DNA of 64,000 nt from Sipunculus nudus (Eukaryota > Annelida > Sipuncula > Golfingiida > Sipunculidae), in the NCBI GenBank assembly GCA_026874595.1, contig CM049321.1:46803797-46867796 (forward strand), read 5' to 3'. This document shows, one piece after another, positions 50,990 to 63,776 of this stretch; position 1 is the first letter of the stretch, and each line of letters starts with the position of its first letter. The translations under genes and the position numbers were made by a program. The notes beneath the pieces are model-generated. The model was not told the DNA's origin and searched no databases. It saw nothing but the letters and a program-made list of their open reading frames with translations.

Positions 50990-51108
50990 GAGAGTAAGCT
51001 TTATCATGAATCATTTTTTATCTTATCCATAACTTTATTTTAAATTATAATATTTATGTCCTCAAATCTAATATCAATATTTTTTTATATGAGTATAAGA
51101 AACATTTT
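50990..51108. other. AT-rich spacer
   Basis: Short AT-rich segment between the nested repeats and the zinc-finger remnant; nothing seen. Confidence 0.4.
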
Positions 51109-51218
51109 TCACAGTTCACTTTTAAAAGGTTTCTCTCCGTGTCCTCTGCTGTGTCTGATTAGACAAGATTCATGGTAGCTACATTTGAATGTTTTCTTCA
51201 ACAGTACGCATTCTACAG
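51109..51218 (-). pseudogene. C2H2 zinc-finger remnant left of the LTR element
   Basis: On the minus strand this reads TFKCSYHESCLIRH then SRGHGEKPFKS, i.e. the end of a C2H2 finger (H-x3-H) and a TGEKPF-like linker. It stops exactly where the LTR begins at 51219. It fits being the far side of the finger array at 56640-59200, split by the inserted elements, though an unrelated finger gene is possible. Confidence 0.5.
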
Positions 51219-51719
51219 TGTAAAGGTCAACACGATAAGTCCGGATGCAGCAGATAGACACAATTGATATATGATAATAATAAGTAGACCCGTATGAACC
51301 AGACTTCCGAACGGCTCCATGTCTCACCCTCCTCCAACTCGGCCTCGCCTCTCTACTAGCCAGCCGGTATCCCTTTTGCAATTAGCTGCTGAGAAGGGAT
51401 CAGTACCTTGATAATTAGAGGAGGTGCTGACATGACTAATGGAGCAATCTTAATTACAGTGTTGTGTCACCTCAAGCTGAGCGAACAGATCGGGGGTGAC
51501 ACATAATTAGAACTATTGTTATCTAAACTGCATGGAGTCTATCTCTATATACAATACACGCTTGGATGTCGCAATAGTGTCAGCCTTTAATTATACCTGA
51601 ATGATGTAAAACTTATACAATATGACTGAATAGTTACTGGTCCTGACGTGATGAAATACAACGAAATGCTACACTAGAATATAATAATAAAACATATATA
51701 CAAGAGTTAATACATTACA
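51219..51719 (-). repeat. 3' LTR
   Basis: Reads TGTA...TACA in both orientations. Directly beyond its right edge the minus strand has gaagggggagata, a polypurine tract in the position expected for plus-strand priming. Confidence 0.8.
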
Positions 51720-52126
51720 TATCTCCCCCTTCTATTCTGCAAAATTGCAGGCATTTTTACCTTAACTGTAATATACAATTGTTTAAAGAATCAATACGAA
51801 TGCTAAGAATTAAAGTATTCCTATTTCTACGACAACCTATAATACTACCTATTATTCTCATTATATTACTAATATACAAATACATCATATCATGGTGGTA
51901 ACTAATCGGATTCACCTGGAGTATGGACGATTATGTAAAAGTGAGAAAATCCTAACGTAGGGTAATTCAAGGTAGATTCAATACGAATATTGACATAACC
52001 ATAGTGAATAAGTAACCACATGACACATATGTAATACATATTTAAAAAAAAACAAGACAAGCAAAATGTCCAATAAAATTCACAAAATAATGAAGTATAA
52101 ATCAGCTGAGCAACATTAAACTTGCA

Positions 52127-53902
52127 TTACTTGGTTTGGGATACTAGCCCAAACTTGTTGAGGTTGATTTCTTTAGTGGCTGCCTCTGAAGTCGAATTTT
52201 CCAAGTGCCAACGGCAAGCGGGAAAAACGCACTTGAGTAGAATGACACACAGGATTACAACACACAGAACTGCGACGATGAGCGAAGTGTTGACCCACGA
52301 ATGCATTTGGGAGACACTAGATTCTCCCAAGGGTCGACATAATTTAGGGGTTCTAGTGGCTGCTGTTCCGAGACGTTAGTTGCAATAATTTGGTAGAGAT
52401 TGTTCCACTCGGCTAATTTTGCTAGAAGCTGTTGTATCAAACTCAGGTACCCGCTTTCATAGTTGAGACATCAGATCGGGGATTATCAGTAGCAAGCTTA
52501 TATTAAATGTCTGTTGCTCATGGTATATACCTTTCAAAGTCCAGTTTTCAGATTTCAAGGAGCAGGAGTCTGTGAGTCGTGTAAAATACACGCCTGCCGA
52601 TAATGTCCCTTTTCTCTCAGGCTTTCCTTTATAATTTTGTTATGCAGATAGGTGCTGGGTAGCAAGGACATATACTCAAGGGTAAAGTTCATATATTGAA
52701 GGCTATCTGCACGGAATAATTTGATTCTACATTTATTTCTTAATGATACATCTCGGTTTATTATAGCTCCTTCGCAAAGGTACTGGTTCCTAGCCAAGAA
52801 TGACCCCGTACGGCATATTGTTTGAGATGACCCCGTACAAATTGTTGGAGTCAGCATAAGGCCTATTTCGGTGTGAAGGGCTATATCTGGAGCCAGCAGG
52901 AATTATGAATACAATAAGGGGGAGATGGGTAGTGGGAAAGACTGCAGACGATAACGAAGGTACTGGTCTCCATCGTGCACTGGTAACATGGGTCCATATT
53001 GGTTTTATTCGAATATGTGAATAATACCACGAAGCCCGCGCGGCGAAGTATTTGGACCCTCTCGCTTGCTTAATTATATATTCAAGTTCAGCCGGGAGTA
53101 TTTTTTCCTCTGTTAAATGTTGACTTTCTAAAGATCGTCTTTGTGTAAAATATATATGTCCATTTGACGAGCAAACAAAAATATAGCTGGTTCGAGGGAT
53201 ACTAATAAATGTTCATAATTCATTTGAAAAGATATATGTTGAATAAAATTGTGATTGATTTGAAGATGCCGGGTGACCGATATAGTAAAGTTTTTAACGT
53301 ATGAAGCGAGACTAGAAATAATGTGCTGTGTGTTAACGATCTGTAACTGTACATGCTTTGTCACTGTTAAATGGTCGATTACCATGTGCATTGTTCGATT
53401 AGTGGATTGTAGAGCGAGGTCTAATGCCCGTCGATACACGCCTAGTTGTCTTTCGACGACAGTTCCAAATAGCCAGTTGGACACAGTGCTGACACATTCA
53501 AATAGTGCCCGTTTGTTTCGTGATTGCAGACTCACGCGTGTTCCGATATCTTGCAATAGCCTGACTGCCCAGCGGATCTGGTTCTGGTTTCTGCAGTAAG
53601 ACCAGTGTTGTCCATTCCGCTTTCAGGCCATATGTATTGTCAACTATTTGGGCTGCGACACTTTTAGGATATTGAAGGATGTGAACATCGTCAGGTGTGT
53701 GTCGGCCGCTAATCATCTGAATTATCAGAAAGCACATCGTCCAAAAAACAAATAGCTTCCAACAGATTATTGTATTTAGCTCTTTTGATCTGTCCGAGTC
53801 GGGGGTCACGTACAGAGTGAGGTTTGGGTATACGGGGGAGGGTGACAAGGCATGTTTTGTGACATGCGCATGCGCCGGTTGTAAAAGATTTTGATTGGCC
53901 AA
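52127..53902 (-). pseudogene. env-like glycoprotein remnant of the LTR element
   Basis: Spread over several frames. Near the start is a hydrophobic signal-like stretch (KLFVFWTMCFLIIQMISG). Around 53509-53520 a furin-type RNKR is followed by a segment ending WLFGTV, the pattern of the F-type fusion glycoproteins of errantiviruses and baculoviruses. A Cys-containing middle part follows (52555-52857). The end has a membrane segment (about 52223-52285) with a short tail. Frame shifts between these pieces mean no intact protein is encoded. The family link is inferred from motif order. Confidence 0.6.
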
Positions 53903-54149
53903 CGGAAGGGGGGGGGGGGGCGGCTAGGCATGTCGATATCTGATTCGGGGGTGTCGGGTCTACACGTGTCATGTTCATTAGGATTGTTACTTTCGGTGTC
54001 ATGGGGGTTTGGGTCTGGGGTATTGTTCGGATTGTCCGTGGTGAGCTGATTCTGATTGGTCTGATTACTAGACAGGGTAATTGGAGCATCCCAGACAGGG
54101 TCAGGGTCGACTTATTTAACATGGTCTTTATGAACTTTTTTACATTCAC
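53709..54149 (-). pseudogene. region between integrase and env of the LTR element
   Basis: An open stretch rich in Pro, Thr and Ile, possibly the integrase C-terminal extension overlapping the start of env, as is usual in compact retroelements. No domain recognised. A G-run lies at about 53909-53918. Confidence 0.35.
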
Positions 54150-54346
54150 CGGTAACTTGATTTCGTAATTGACAACTTAGCGCATAAATTCTAAAGACTT
54201 GCCATTGAGGGTCCCACTTTGAAGAAAACGTATTTATCTCTGGAGCAAGTAAACGTACTGTGTCTCCGACCAGCTTCTGTTTTGCATTGGCCCTTTTTTT
54301 ATAGCCGCTCTGTCAGTCGCACTAGCAGAACTGGTGTTTTCATTAG

Positions 54347-55279
54347 CTATTGACAACGCTTCAGAAAGGTCGTCCAGTCTATTACCAAAAAGGGAGATTG
54401 AGGTGGTACCTTGAGGCAAGCGCACGAGAGGCAGTCACGGTTGTCTTCCACACAACAAGTAAAATGGAGAAAAGCCGTTACACTTCTAACGTTCACCCTG
54501 TGTGGAAACAATGAATCTCCTGCGTGGTTTTTCCATTGGTTTGGTTTGTTATTTACTAGCTTATGTAGAATGTCTTTGAAAGAACGGTTAAACCGTTCGA
54601 TGTAGCCATTTGAGGCGGGATGTTTTGGGGTTGAACACCCATGATCAATCCCGAGGTCTTTCATGTATTGCATAAATACACCTGCACATAACTAAGCCCC
54701 AATGCCTGTTAGGACTACTTCGGGAACCCCATGAGAGGGAATGAACTGGTAAGCAAAGGCCCTCCAGACTGCCTAATTGGATTTAGACTGCAGAGGGTAG
54801 GCTTCCGCAAACCCACTTAAATGATCAATTACTGTTAAGACATATTTATTGCCTAGTGTGGAGATCGTGAAGAGACCAAATAAGTCCATAGAAACCATCT
54901 GCATTCAGGAAAGGGGCTGTGGCATAGTACCCAATGGTGGTTCTTTTCTTTTCCATGAGTGGGCGATGCAAACTGTACAACGAGCCAAAAGAGCCCGAAC
55001 TTCCTATCGCATAGCTGGCCAGAGATAAGATTCACGCAGGCGATTTAGTGTTTTGGGAGTAGCCATTTGACGGACTTCTCTATGAACCCTATTAATGACA
55101 GAAACGCGGTAATGGCTGGGGAGTACTAAACGTGGGTATTCGACCGACTCTCCAGTCAGCCGCCTAATAGAATACAGAACGTCATGAAACAGTACATACT
55201 CAGAGGTGTTTGGGTCAGATCTTCTATCTGGGACCGCCTTTGGTTGGCGGCATGTTTGCCTGCTTGGGCTTGCATGCAA
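54347..55279 (-). pseudogene. integrase remnant of the LTR element
   Basis: The right part has the zinc-binding-domain region (VINRVHREV... RLRESYLWPAM) as in Ty3/Gypsy integrases. The left part has the end of the catalytic core (STPKHPASNGYIERFNRS), whose E is the third catalytic acid. In-frame stops lie between about 54673 and 55004. Nothing of RT or RNase H precedes it. Confidence 0.75.
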
Positions 55280-55460
55280 TTTTGAAGTAGTGCCATTTGC
55301 TCCGGGCGGATCATAACTCGTTTGGCATGGATCGTCTGCTGCTGCCCTTCATTCATGATGACGAGTAACATAAAAGTTCTCAGCAGTCACTTGTATTATT
55401 ATATCGGATGAACTTAATACTCACGGCGGAAAAGGTACACTTTTAGGCACACTCGCCAGA

Positions 55461-55965
55461 TGTAGAGGTCAACACGATGAGTCCGGATGTAGCAGATAAA
55501 TATTAAACGTTTATTTGTAGAAAATAACTTCATATAGGCACAAAGACAATTGATATATGATAATAGGAGATCTATAAGAACCGGACTCTACTAGCTAGCC
55601 GGTATCCCTGATTGGAATAAGCAGCTGAGAAGGAATCAGTACCTTCATAATTAGAGGAGGTTTTGACATGACTAATGGTAACAGGGAGCAATCTTAATTA
55701 GTTTTTTGTCACCTCAAGCCGAGCGAACAGATTGGGGTGACACATCATTAGAACTACTGTTATCTAAACTTCATGAATTTATCTCTATATACAAAACACG
55801 CTTCAATGTCACATTAGTGTCAGCATTTATATATACCTGAATGATGTAATATTTATTCAATATGTCTAAATAGTTACTGTTCCTGACATGATGAAATACA
55901 ACGAAATGCTACACTAAAATAGAATACTAAATATATAGAATATATGCAAGAGTTAATACATTACA
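55461..55965 (-). repeat. 5' LTR
   Basis: Same family as 51219-51719 (tgtagaggtcaacacgatgag ... gttaatacattaca). Just left of it the minus strand reads TGGCGAGTGTGCC, which begins with the TGG expected of a tRNA primer-binding site. Confidence 0.75.
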
Positions 55966-55966
55966 A

Positions 55967-56627
55967 TGGGACTGAAGTAGACCCGACATTCGAAATACGA
56001 TATTCGCATGCGAACATCGAGTTTCACTCAAATCAGTGATATTTGATTTTCGATATTCACATTCAAAATCGAATATCACTTATACCATGCAAATATCGAG
56101 TATCACTCAAATCAGTGATATTTGCTATTCTATATTCACATGCAAAATTTAATATGACTCATACCATGCAAATATCGAATATCACTCAAATCAGGGATAT
56201 TTGATATTCACATGGTATTCATATGGTATGAGTGATATTTGATTTTGGATGCGAATATTGAATATCGAATAGCGAATGTCCCTGATTTTAGTGATATTCG
56301 AAATTCGTATGATATGATTGCTATTTCATGTTAGCATGCAAATATCGAATATCCCTGATTTGGCTGATATTCAATACTCGCATGTGAATATCGAATGTCA
56401 ATATCCCCGATTCGAGTGATATTTGATATTGCATGCTATGAGTGATATTTTATGTTAGCATGCGAATATCGAATATCACTTATTTCGGTGGTATTTGATA
56501 TTCACATGGTATGAGTGATGTTTGATTTTGCATGCAAATATCGATTATCGAATATCCCTAATTTGCGTGATAGTCAATATTTGCATGTGAATATCGAATT
56601 TTGAATATCGGTCCAACTTCAGTCCCG
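55967..56627. mobile_element. palindrome-rich element with terminal inverted repeats
   Basis: Begins GGGACTGAAGT and ends ACTTCAGTCCC. The interior is made of variants of atatcgaatatcactcaaatc and their reverse complements, with catgcgaatat palindromes, so nearly the whole segment can fold on itself. No coding potential. It directly abuts the LTR at 55965 and the finger array at about 56640. Confidence 0.65.
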
Positions 56628-57564
56628 TCAAATTCCCTTATGTTTTGTTAAATGAGATGACCAGGAAAAACATTAACTGCATGGTAAACATTTGAATGGT
56701 TTCTCTCTTTTATGAATTCTTATGTGTTTAGTCAGAACAGTTGAGTGGTAGAAGATTTAGTATAAATTTTACATTTGAAAGGTTTCTCTCCAGTATGAAT
56801 ATTTATATGTCTAGAGAGATGAGTGAAACGTCTGCCACATTATTCACGTTTCTTCGTCTGTATGAATTTTATTGTGTTTAGTCAGGTAATATAACTGAGA
56901 GAAAGATATAACATTGTTCACATTGGTTTCATTCAAGTGTGAATCTTTTTGTGCACAGTTAGATTTTATGCCTTTTTCTAACGGGTTCTCCCCTGTATGA
57001 ATTCCAATTTGCTTTGTTACTTGATATGACCGGTAAAAACATTTGCCAAATTGTTCACATACAAATGGTTTCTCTCCTGTATGAATGCTTTTGTGTCTAG
57101 TCAGATCAGAAGAAAGAGTGAAACATTTGCCACATTGTTGTATGCATTTTATTGTGTTTCGTCAGAACAGATGAGAGGGTGAAAAATGTTCTCATTGTTT
57201 ACATTTGAAAGGTTTCTCTCCTGTATGAATTCTATTGTTAAGTCAGATCAGATGAAAAGTGAAACATTTGCCACATTATTAACTTTTAAAAGTTTTCTCT
57301 CCTGTATGAATTTTATGGTTTAGTCAGCTAATATAACTGAGAGAAAGCTATAACATTATTCACATTCGTTTCTTTCCAGTGTGAATCTTTTTCTGCACAG
57401 TTAGATTATATGAATGATGTAAACGGTTTCTTTCCTGTATAAATTACAATTTGCTTTGTTAACATTGTCACATTGTTCACATATAACTGGTTTCAATCCT
57501 GTATGAATTCTTTTGTGCCTAGTCAGATCAGAAGAAAGAGTGGAACATTTGCAAATTGTTCACA

Positions 57565-57948
<384 letters not shown>

Positions 57949-57951
57949 TTA

Positions 57952-58152
<201 letters not shown>

Positions 58153-58694
58153 TTAAAATGGTTTCTCTCCTGTGTGAATTTTATAGTTTAGTCAGCTAAT
58201 ATAACTGAGAGAAAGCTATAGCATTATTCACATTGGTTTCATTCCAGGGTGAAACTTTTTTTGCACAGTTAGATTATATGAATGGTGTGAACGGTTTCTT
58301 TCCTGTATGAATTCCAATTTGCTTTGTTAACATTGTCACATTGTTCACATATAACTGGTTTCAATCCTGTATGAATTCTTTTGTGTCTAGTCAGATCAGA
58401 AGAAAGGGTGGAACATTTGCCAAATTGTTCACATAAGAATGGTTTCTCTCCTGTATGAATCCTATTGTGTTTGGTCAGGTCAGTTGAAAGGGGGAAACAT
58501 TTGCCACATTGTTCACATTTGAATACTTTCTCTCCTGTATGAATTCCATTGTGTTTGGTCAGATCAGATAAAATAGAGAAAGATTTGCCACATTGTTCAT
58601 ATTTGAACGGTTTCTCTGCCTTATGAATTCGATTGTGATTGGCCAGATCAGATGAAAAGTTGAAACATTTGCCACATTTTTCACATTTGAATGG

Positions 58695-59528
58695 TTACTC
58701 TCCTGTATAAATTCTCTTATGCTTTGTTAGTTGAGATGAATGGGAAAAACATTTTCCACATTGTATACATTTGAATGGTTTCTCGCCTGTATGAATTCTA
58801 TTGTGTTTATTCAGATCAGATGAGTTGTAGAAGCATTTACTACAATCTTCACATTTGAAAAGTTTCTCTCCAGAATGAATCTTTTTGTGTGCAGTTAGAT
58901 TATACAACTGAGAGAAACATTTTCCACATTGTTCACATCTGAATGGTTTCTCTCCAGTATGAATTCTTTTGTGTCTAGTAAGATAATTGGAAAAAATGAA
59001 ACATTTTCCACACTGCTCACATTTGAATGGTTTCTCTCCTGTATGAATTTTATTGTGTTTAGTCAGATCAGATGAGTGGTGGAAGCATTTACGACAATCT
59101 GCACATTTGAAAGGTTTTTCTCCAGTATGAATTACATGGTGTCTGGTTAGACTAGAAGACCGGGGGAAACATTTACCACACTGTTCACATCTGAAAGTTT
59201 TCTCCTTAGTATGGTTTCTTACGTATCGTTTCACTTCACTGGGACCACAGCCATATTCATCATGTTCAATTTTCCCTATAGTTTCCTTATTGTGTGTTTC
59301 TATGTGTTTTTTTAATCTGTTTTCTTCAGAGAATTCCATCTCAGAGAGGCTACATTTAAAGGTTGTGTCATTAAGAAGCATGTTTTGTCCAAAAGGTTCA
59401 GATTTAATTGGACACCAACCTGACCCTTCCTGTGGAGTGTCAAAAATAACATTTTCCACATGTATCGTAATTTCGTCTGTCTTTTCATTTTTAATTATTG
59501 CATTGAACTTCGATTTATCAATATTTTT
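58695..59528 (-). pseudogene. open block with six zinc fingers
   Basis: After a divergent acidic N-terminal part (NVIFDTPQEGSGW) come two degenerate finger-like motifs (first lacks its second Cys), then six regular fingers. In the sixth the last His is Tyr (HKRIY). The block ends TGE-stop where the linker Lys codon AAA has become TAA at 58695-58697, after which fingers continue in the same array. If expressed, this would be a truncated six-finger protein. Confidence 0.75.
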
Positions 59529-59687
59529 TTACGTAGGTTTGTCAGGTTGTTCCTCTTTACATTTAATTAACTTAACACCGGACTCTTCAATTTGATTTGG
59601 CATGGTTATAAAATATTCCTGGTCTTTTTCTTCTTCAACATATGTATCCGGGATCACTTCATCTAAATCCATTTTACACACAAATCT
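59529..59687 (-). pseudogene. N-terminal exon start of the zinc-finger gene
   Basis: A candidate acceptor (ttctttttgtaacag) precedes ATG at 59670-59672, beginning MDLDEVIPDTYVEEEK, an acidic leader common before finger arrays. A single TAA at 59529-59531 separates it from the downstream block, which lies in the same frame, so one nonsense codon divides leader from fingers. The run of eight T next to it also makes a sequencing or allelic difference worth excluding. Confidence 0.6.
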
Positions 59688-59719
59688 GTTACAAAAAGAA
59701 AAAAATTGTACTAGCAAAC

Positions 59720-61610
59720 CTTACATAATAACATTCACTTTCAAGAATGAATTGTTCAAGCTGAACAAGAAAAACAAACACAGTGGCAAAACTGTCATCA
59801 TTTCAAATGTCTGAGGAGATTATGTTTAGAACTAAGACACCATAAATGCATGTAAAGTGTAAAAAATAGGCTCTGACGCTAATTTTATGGATTAGTTTCA
59901 TTTCTCAAGATCGATCAGATACTCAAACATGTTTTTTTCTCTCCATTGCCTAGAGGATAATGGTAACAGCAGTCTGACACAGATTTTGCTTTACAATTAA
60001 GGCTTCACATACAGAAATTTACATGGGGCACCAACTTTACTGTCCATGTGCTCTCAAATGGACTGTCCAGAGGATTGTTTTGGGGAAACAGATAGAAAGT
60101 AAGCCATGCAGTTTAGGTCTGCCCACTGTCATACCTGCCCATGCAGGTTTGGTTTGCTGCCCCGCCTATGGCAGAAATAAGGCATAAAACCATTATGCAA
60201 GGCAGAAATGTATTTTTCCTGGGCAGAAATGACAGATTTGATTATCAAAATATATTGTATTTTAATTAGAGATAGTAATCGTAATAAACCAGAAGCTGCC
60301 TTAAATACAAGCATTTATTAATATTTTAAGAAATGATAGTCATATTATTCAATTAAGTCGATGATAATAATGCACTTTCTGTAATAAGCAAGGTTTGCAA
60401 GTTTTAGAAAGGGACAGGGAAGGTTTTAGCAACAGGTTATAAACTAGTTTTTACTGCCAACTGAAACAGCATTAAAAAAAAACAAATTTGCCCTTATTTA
60501 TGAATCAGAGATTTATTACAAGAGATCCATGTGTCACGGCGCTCAGCTGAAGTTTAAAAAAAATATAGCAAATGCAAAATATGCTGATTTCTGTTGTAAT
60601 TGTGTTTCATATGTATAAGAAGCTAAGAGGAAATGGCCCTCCTACTTGGTTAAAGCAAAGTTCTACATATGTGTTTAGTTATCCAGAGTTTAGTTCACAT
60701 CAGGTCATATTATGCATATTCATATATTTTATTATTTTTAAATCACAAAATGTTTAAACTGAATTTAAAAGAATATAATGCAACAACATGGCATCTTCAA
60801 GATTATTCACTGAATCACTATAAAAAAGTGTTGTACATAGCAGTTTTCAGTACATGCTTAATTTTATTGACTAAAATAAAAGATTAAGTTAATTTGATAA
60901 AATAAAATCCCCTTCTCAAATAAGGTTTACACACTGTTGGTTGGATGAGGGAGAAACCATATCATTATACTAATTACTATCTCAGCTATAATTTAACACT
61001 GGAAGTTATATTCAATTTCACAAAGAGTGCAAAGCTTTTACTTTTCTGAAGTAAGGAAATTCCTTATCTTATGAACATTCACACCTTTATAGCAATACAA
61101 CACTTTGTGAACACAATTAAATGTGCACTTTAATCACTGTTACCCTGGTGCTACAATACAAAATCTAAAATGTAACAAAAGTCTAGAATCAAAAATGAAT
61201 CAAATACAGAAAATTAAAAAAATATATATTCATCTAGTTTATGCATCACCCTGGTAGGGGGGAGGGGATGCAGGGCAAAAGGGAAGCCTACCAGTTGTGC
61301 CCAAGCTGAGCCAAGGCAAGCTGCCTGAAGTGGGTTTCATAACACAGGTGGAGGCTGTACTGGGTGGGCTTTTATGTAAGCAACACTTGACATGGTGTAT
61401 GAAAACTTGAATAAAAGCTACTTTTTTCAAACAATTCCTATGAAATTTTAGATTAAATCCTTATGTATACATGCTGTGGAAATTAAATCAACAGTGCTTT
61501 CAGGAAAAAAACGTGCCATGGCCATAGTTAGACAAAATTTAAGCTACTGATTTTTTATTTATGCCAATAACTTTGCAAAATTCAGGTATTATTTTGGGTA
61601 TACAATTGAT
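59720..61610. other. intergenic or 5' intron of the zinc-finger gene
   Basis: AT-rich sequence without coding pattern on either strand. Likely holds upstream exons or promoter of the zinc-finger gene, but none is recognisable. Confidence 0.4.
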
Positions 61611-61611
61611 C

Positions 61612-62426
61612 CCAGCTCCCCCAGTGACCCATAACAGATCAGGTAAACAAAGAGAACAGTACTGAATGGCCTGGAGTGACCAAAGTGGGCTGCTGGACAA
61701 TGCTCATGCATGCAATAAGACCCTGAAAAAATTCAATAACTAGCCAATTTTTTAGCTTTTAGTTCCAAATTTTGAATTTTAGCAGATTACATGCTAATGT
61801 GTATATGCTGTAAAAATTACGGCCAAAGTTGGCAAAATATAAGGAAATGATTTTATATTTATGCTAATAACTTTAAAAAATTGCCAAATTCATATCTAAT
61901 TTTGGGTTTACAATTGAATCTTGATTAAATAAAGTTATATCCCTGGAAAAAAGTCTTCAGCTTCAACAATTTTCATGTTAGGTTGATGAATTTATTTTCT
62001 GATTTTTTAAAAAGTGAATTTTGTTCCGGCCCATAACTTCAAGAAATTGCAAAATACTAACCTTATTTCTAGTCTGTACATAGGAAATACACAGAGGAAT
62101 ATGTACATTAAATATGATCAAAAACAGATCAGCGGTTTTGATATCAGACACTCTTGAAGTGTAACAATGGCTTTTAAATGGGAAATTGAGGATTTTCCAT
62201 AATTACTCAAAAGAACGAAGTCATAGTGACAGCATGTAAACAAAAGTATTTAATTTGTTCAAGTCTGAAATTTGAAAATAAAAGGTTAAAAATTAGGCTA
62301 GTTATTGAATTTTTTCTTGAGGCTCTATTGTAGTCACTTGCTTTGTCCAGATGCAGATTGGCCACTCCTGGTCACTGGAGGTCAGCTATGCCAGGAATCC
62401 TGATTTGTTACAGTCACTGGGGGAGC
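61612..62426. mobile_element. foldback element with long imperfect inverted repeats
   Basis: The left arm (agctcccccagtgac ... attcaataactagcca, 61612-61800) matches the reverse complement of the right arm (ggctagttattgaa ... gtcactgggggagct, about 62238-62426), with a spacer of about 440 bp. No protein encoded. Consistent with a MITE or foldback transposon. Confidence 0.6.
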
Positions 62427-62633
62427 TCCCCTGCTGTGACAGGTGTACAGTTCTCATATCACCCTCCTCCCCCACCCCTCAGTGAATGTATAAATATACA
62501 CTTGTATGCATGATGTGGTCTTATATGACAAGATTGAGATTTGTGATAATGCAATTTGGAATTATGAATCAACTTTTATATTCAGATATATGTTATATTG
62601 TATATATGTATAAAAATTTAAACTTAGTATAAA

Positions 62634-63776
62634 ACAAGTGACCCATGAGTCATGATGCTCAGCTGACTGGGAAGAGATTCGCAAAAGGAAATTTTATCAT
62701 CTGAATGGTAGTACATACCCATTCAACTGAAGAATCAAACAGATTAACCAACAGGCCTAGATTATGTCTGTATTTATATATCTCAAAATAGAGAAAAATT
62801 GCGTAAAAAATACAGGTGGCTCCACCGGCCTGCAAAAACACATGGTCAATATGCATGCAAAGAATCATGGTGATCTCTGCATTAGTTGTTTAGATACTTC
62901 AGCTTTTGTATAAAATTATCCATTTTTCTGAGGGATACTTCTAAGTCCTATACCTTGAAGGATATGGGAAACAGAGACCTAATTTCAGGTTTCCATAGAC
63001 ACTTTTCATGGGCCTCCTTGCATTACAAGAATGAAGAATCTAGGTCCAGTTGTTACGATTTGTACCCTTTTGACAGATAACTACATCTTTACAGGTCTCA
63101 AAAAATAGAGAAAAAAATTCGTAAAAATTTGAAAAAAATTGAGGTGGCGCACCCAGTCTGCAGAAACTGATGGAACACCTCATGATCAATATGTATACCA
63201 AAAATCATGAAGCTTACAGCTTAAAGGATATGGGTAACAGAGACCTAATTTCATGTTTCCATGGAGACTTTTCATTGGTATCCCTGTGTGTCAAGAATGA
63301 AGATTCTTGGTCCAGTTGTTATGATTTGTGCCCTGGTAACAGATGTTCATATCTTTAAAGGTCTCAAAAATTGAGAAAAGAAATTGTAAAAACACCTGAA
63401 AAAATACAGATGATGCCACCAGTCTGCAGAAACTGATGAAACACATCTTGATTAATATGTATGCCAAAAATCATGAACAGTAGTTATGTAGTTATTGAGA
63501 TGTTGCAGTTTTTTTTATCAAATTTCCATTATTCTGGGGGGGGGGGGGGTAATTTGGAGCCCTACAGCTCAAAGGATATGGGTAACAGAGACCTAATTTC
63601 TGGTTTCCATGGAGATTTTTAATGGACCTCTCAGAATTTCAAGTTTCAAGTTTCTAGGTCGAGTGGTTACGATTTGTGCCAGGTTAACGGACGGATGGAC
63701 AGACAGACAGACAGCCGGACGATGGACAAAGGGTGATCGCTATAGCTCAGATGACTTACAGTCAGATGAGCTAAAA
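62634..63776 (+). mobile_element. second copy of the ~330-bp-unit repeat element
   Basis: Same ends as 48827-50350 (gatgctcagctgactggg ... cagtcagatgagcta) and the same gacagacagac tract, but only three core units (starting about 62782, 63096, 63361), one shortened. A G-run lies at about 63536-63549. Confidence 0.65.

Larger units (their letters stand above)
51219..55965 (-). mobile_element. degenerate env-bearing Ty3/Gypsy-type LTR element, internally deleted
   Basis: Flanked by two direct LTRs of about 500 bp. On the minus strand the order is 5' LTR (55965-55461), a short leader, integrase remnant, env-like remnant, purine tract and 3' LTR (51719-51219). Gag, protease, reverse transcriptase and RNase H are absent, so the internal region is only about 3.7 kb. 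Multiple frame changes and stops show it is inactive. The LTRs differ at many positions, including an approximately 40-bp block, so the insertion is old. No clear target-site duplication was seen (flanks acag and atgg), which may reflect recombination. Confidence 0.8.

Noticed and set aside
55967-56627. CRISPR-like array
   Set aside because: Units are palindromic variants of each other without unique spacers, in a eukaryotic genome.
61239-61430. Minus-strand frame in a GC-richer patch
   Set aside because: Low complexity and proline-rich by composition only; no further support.
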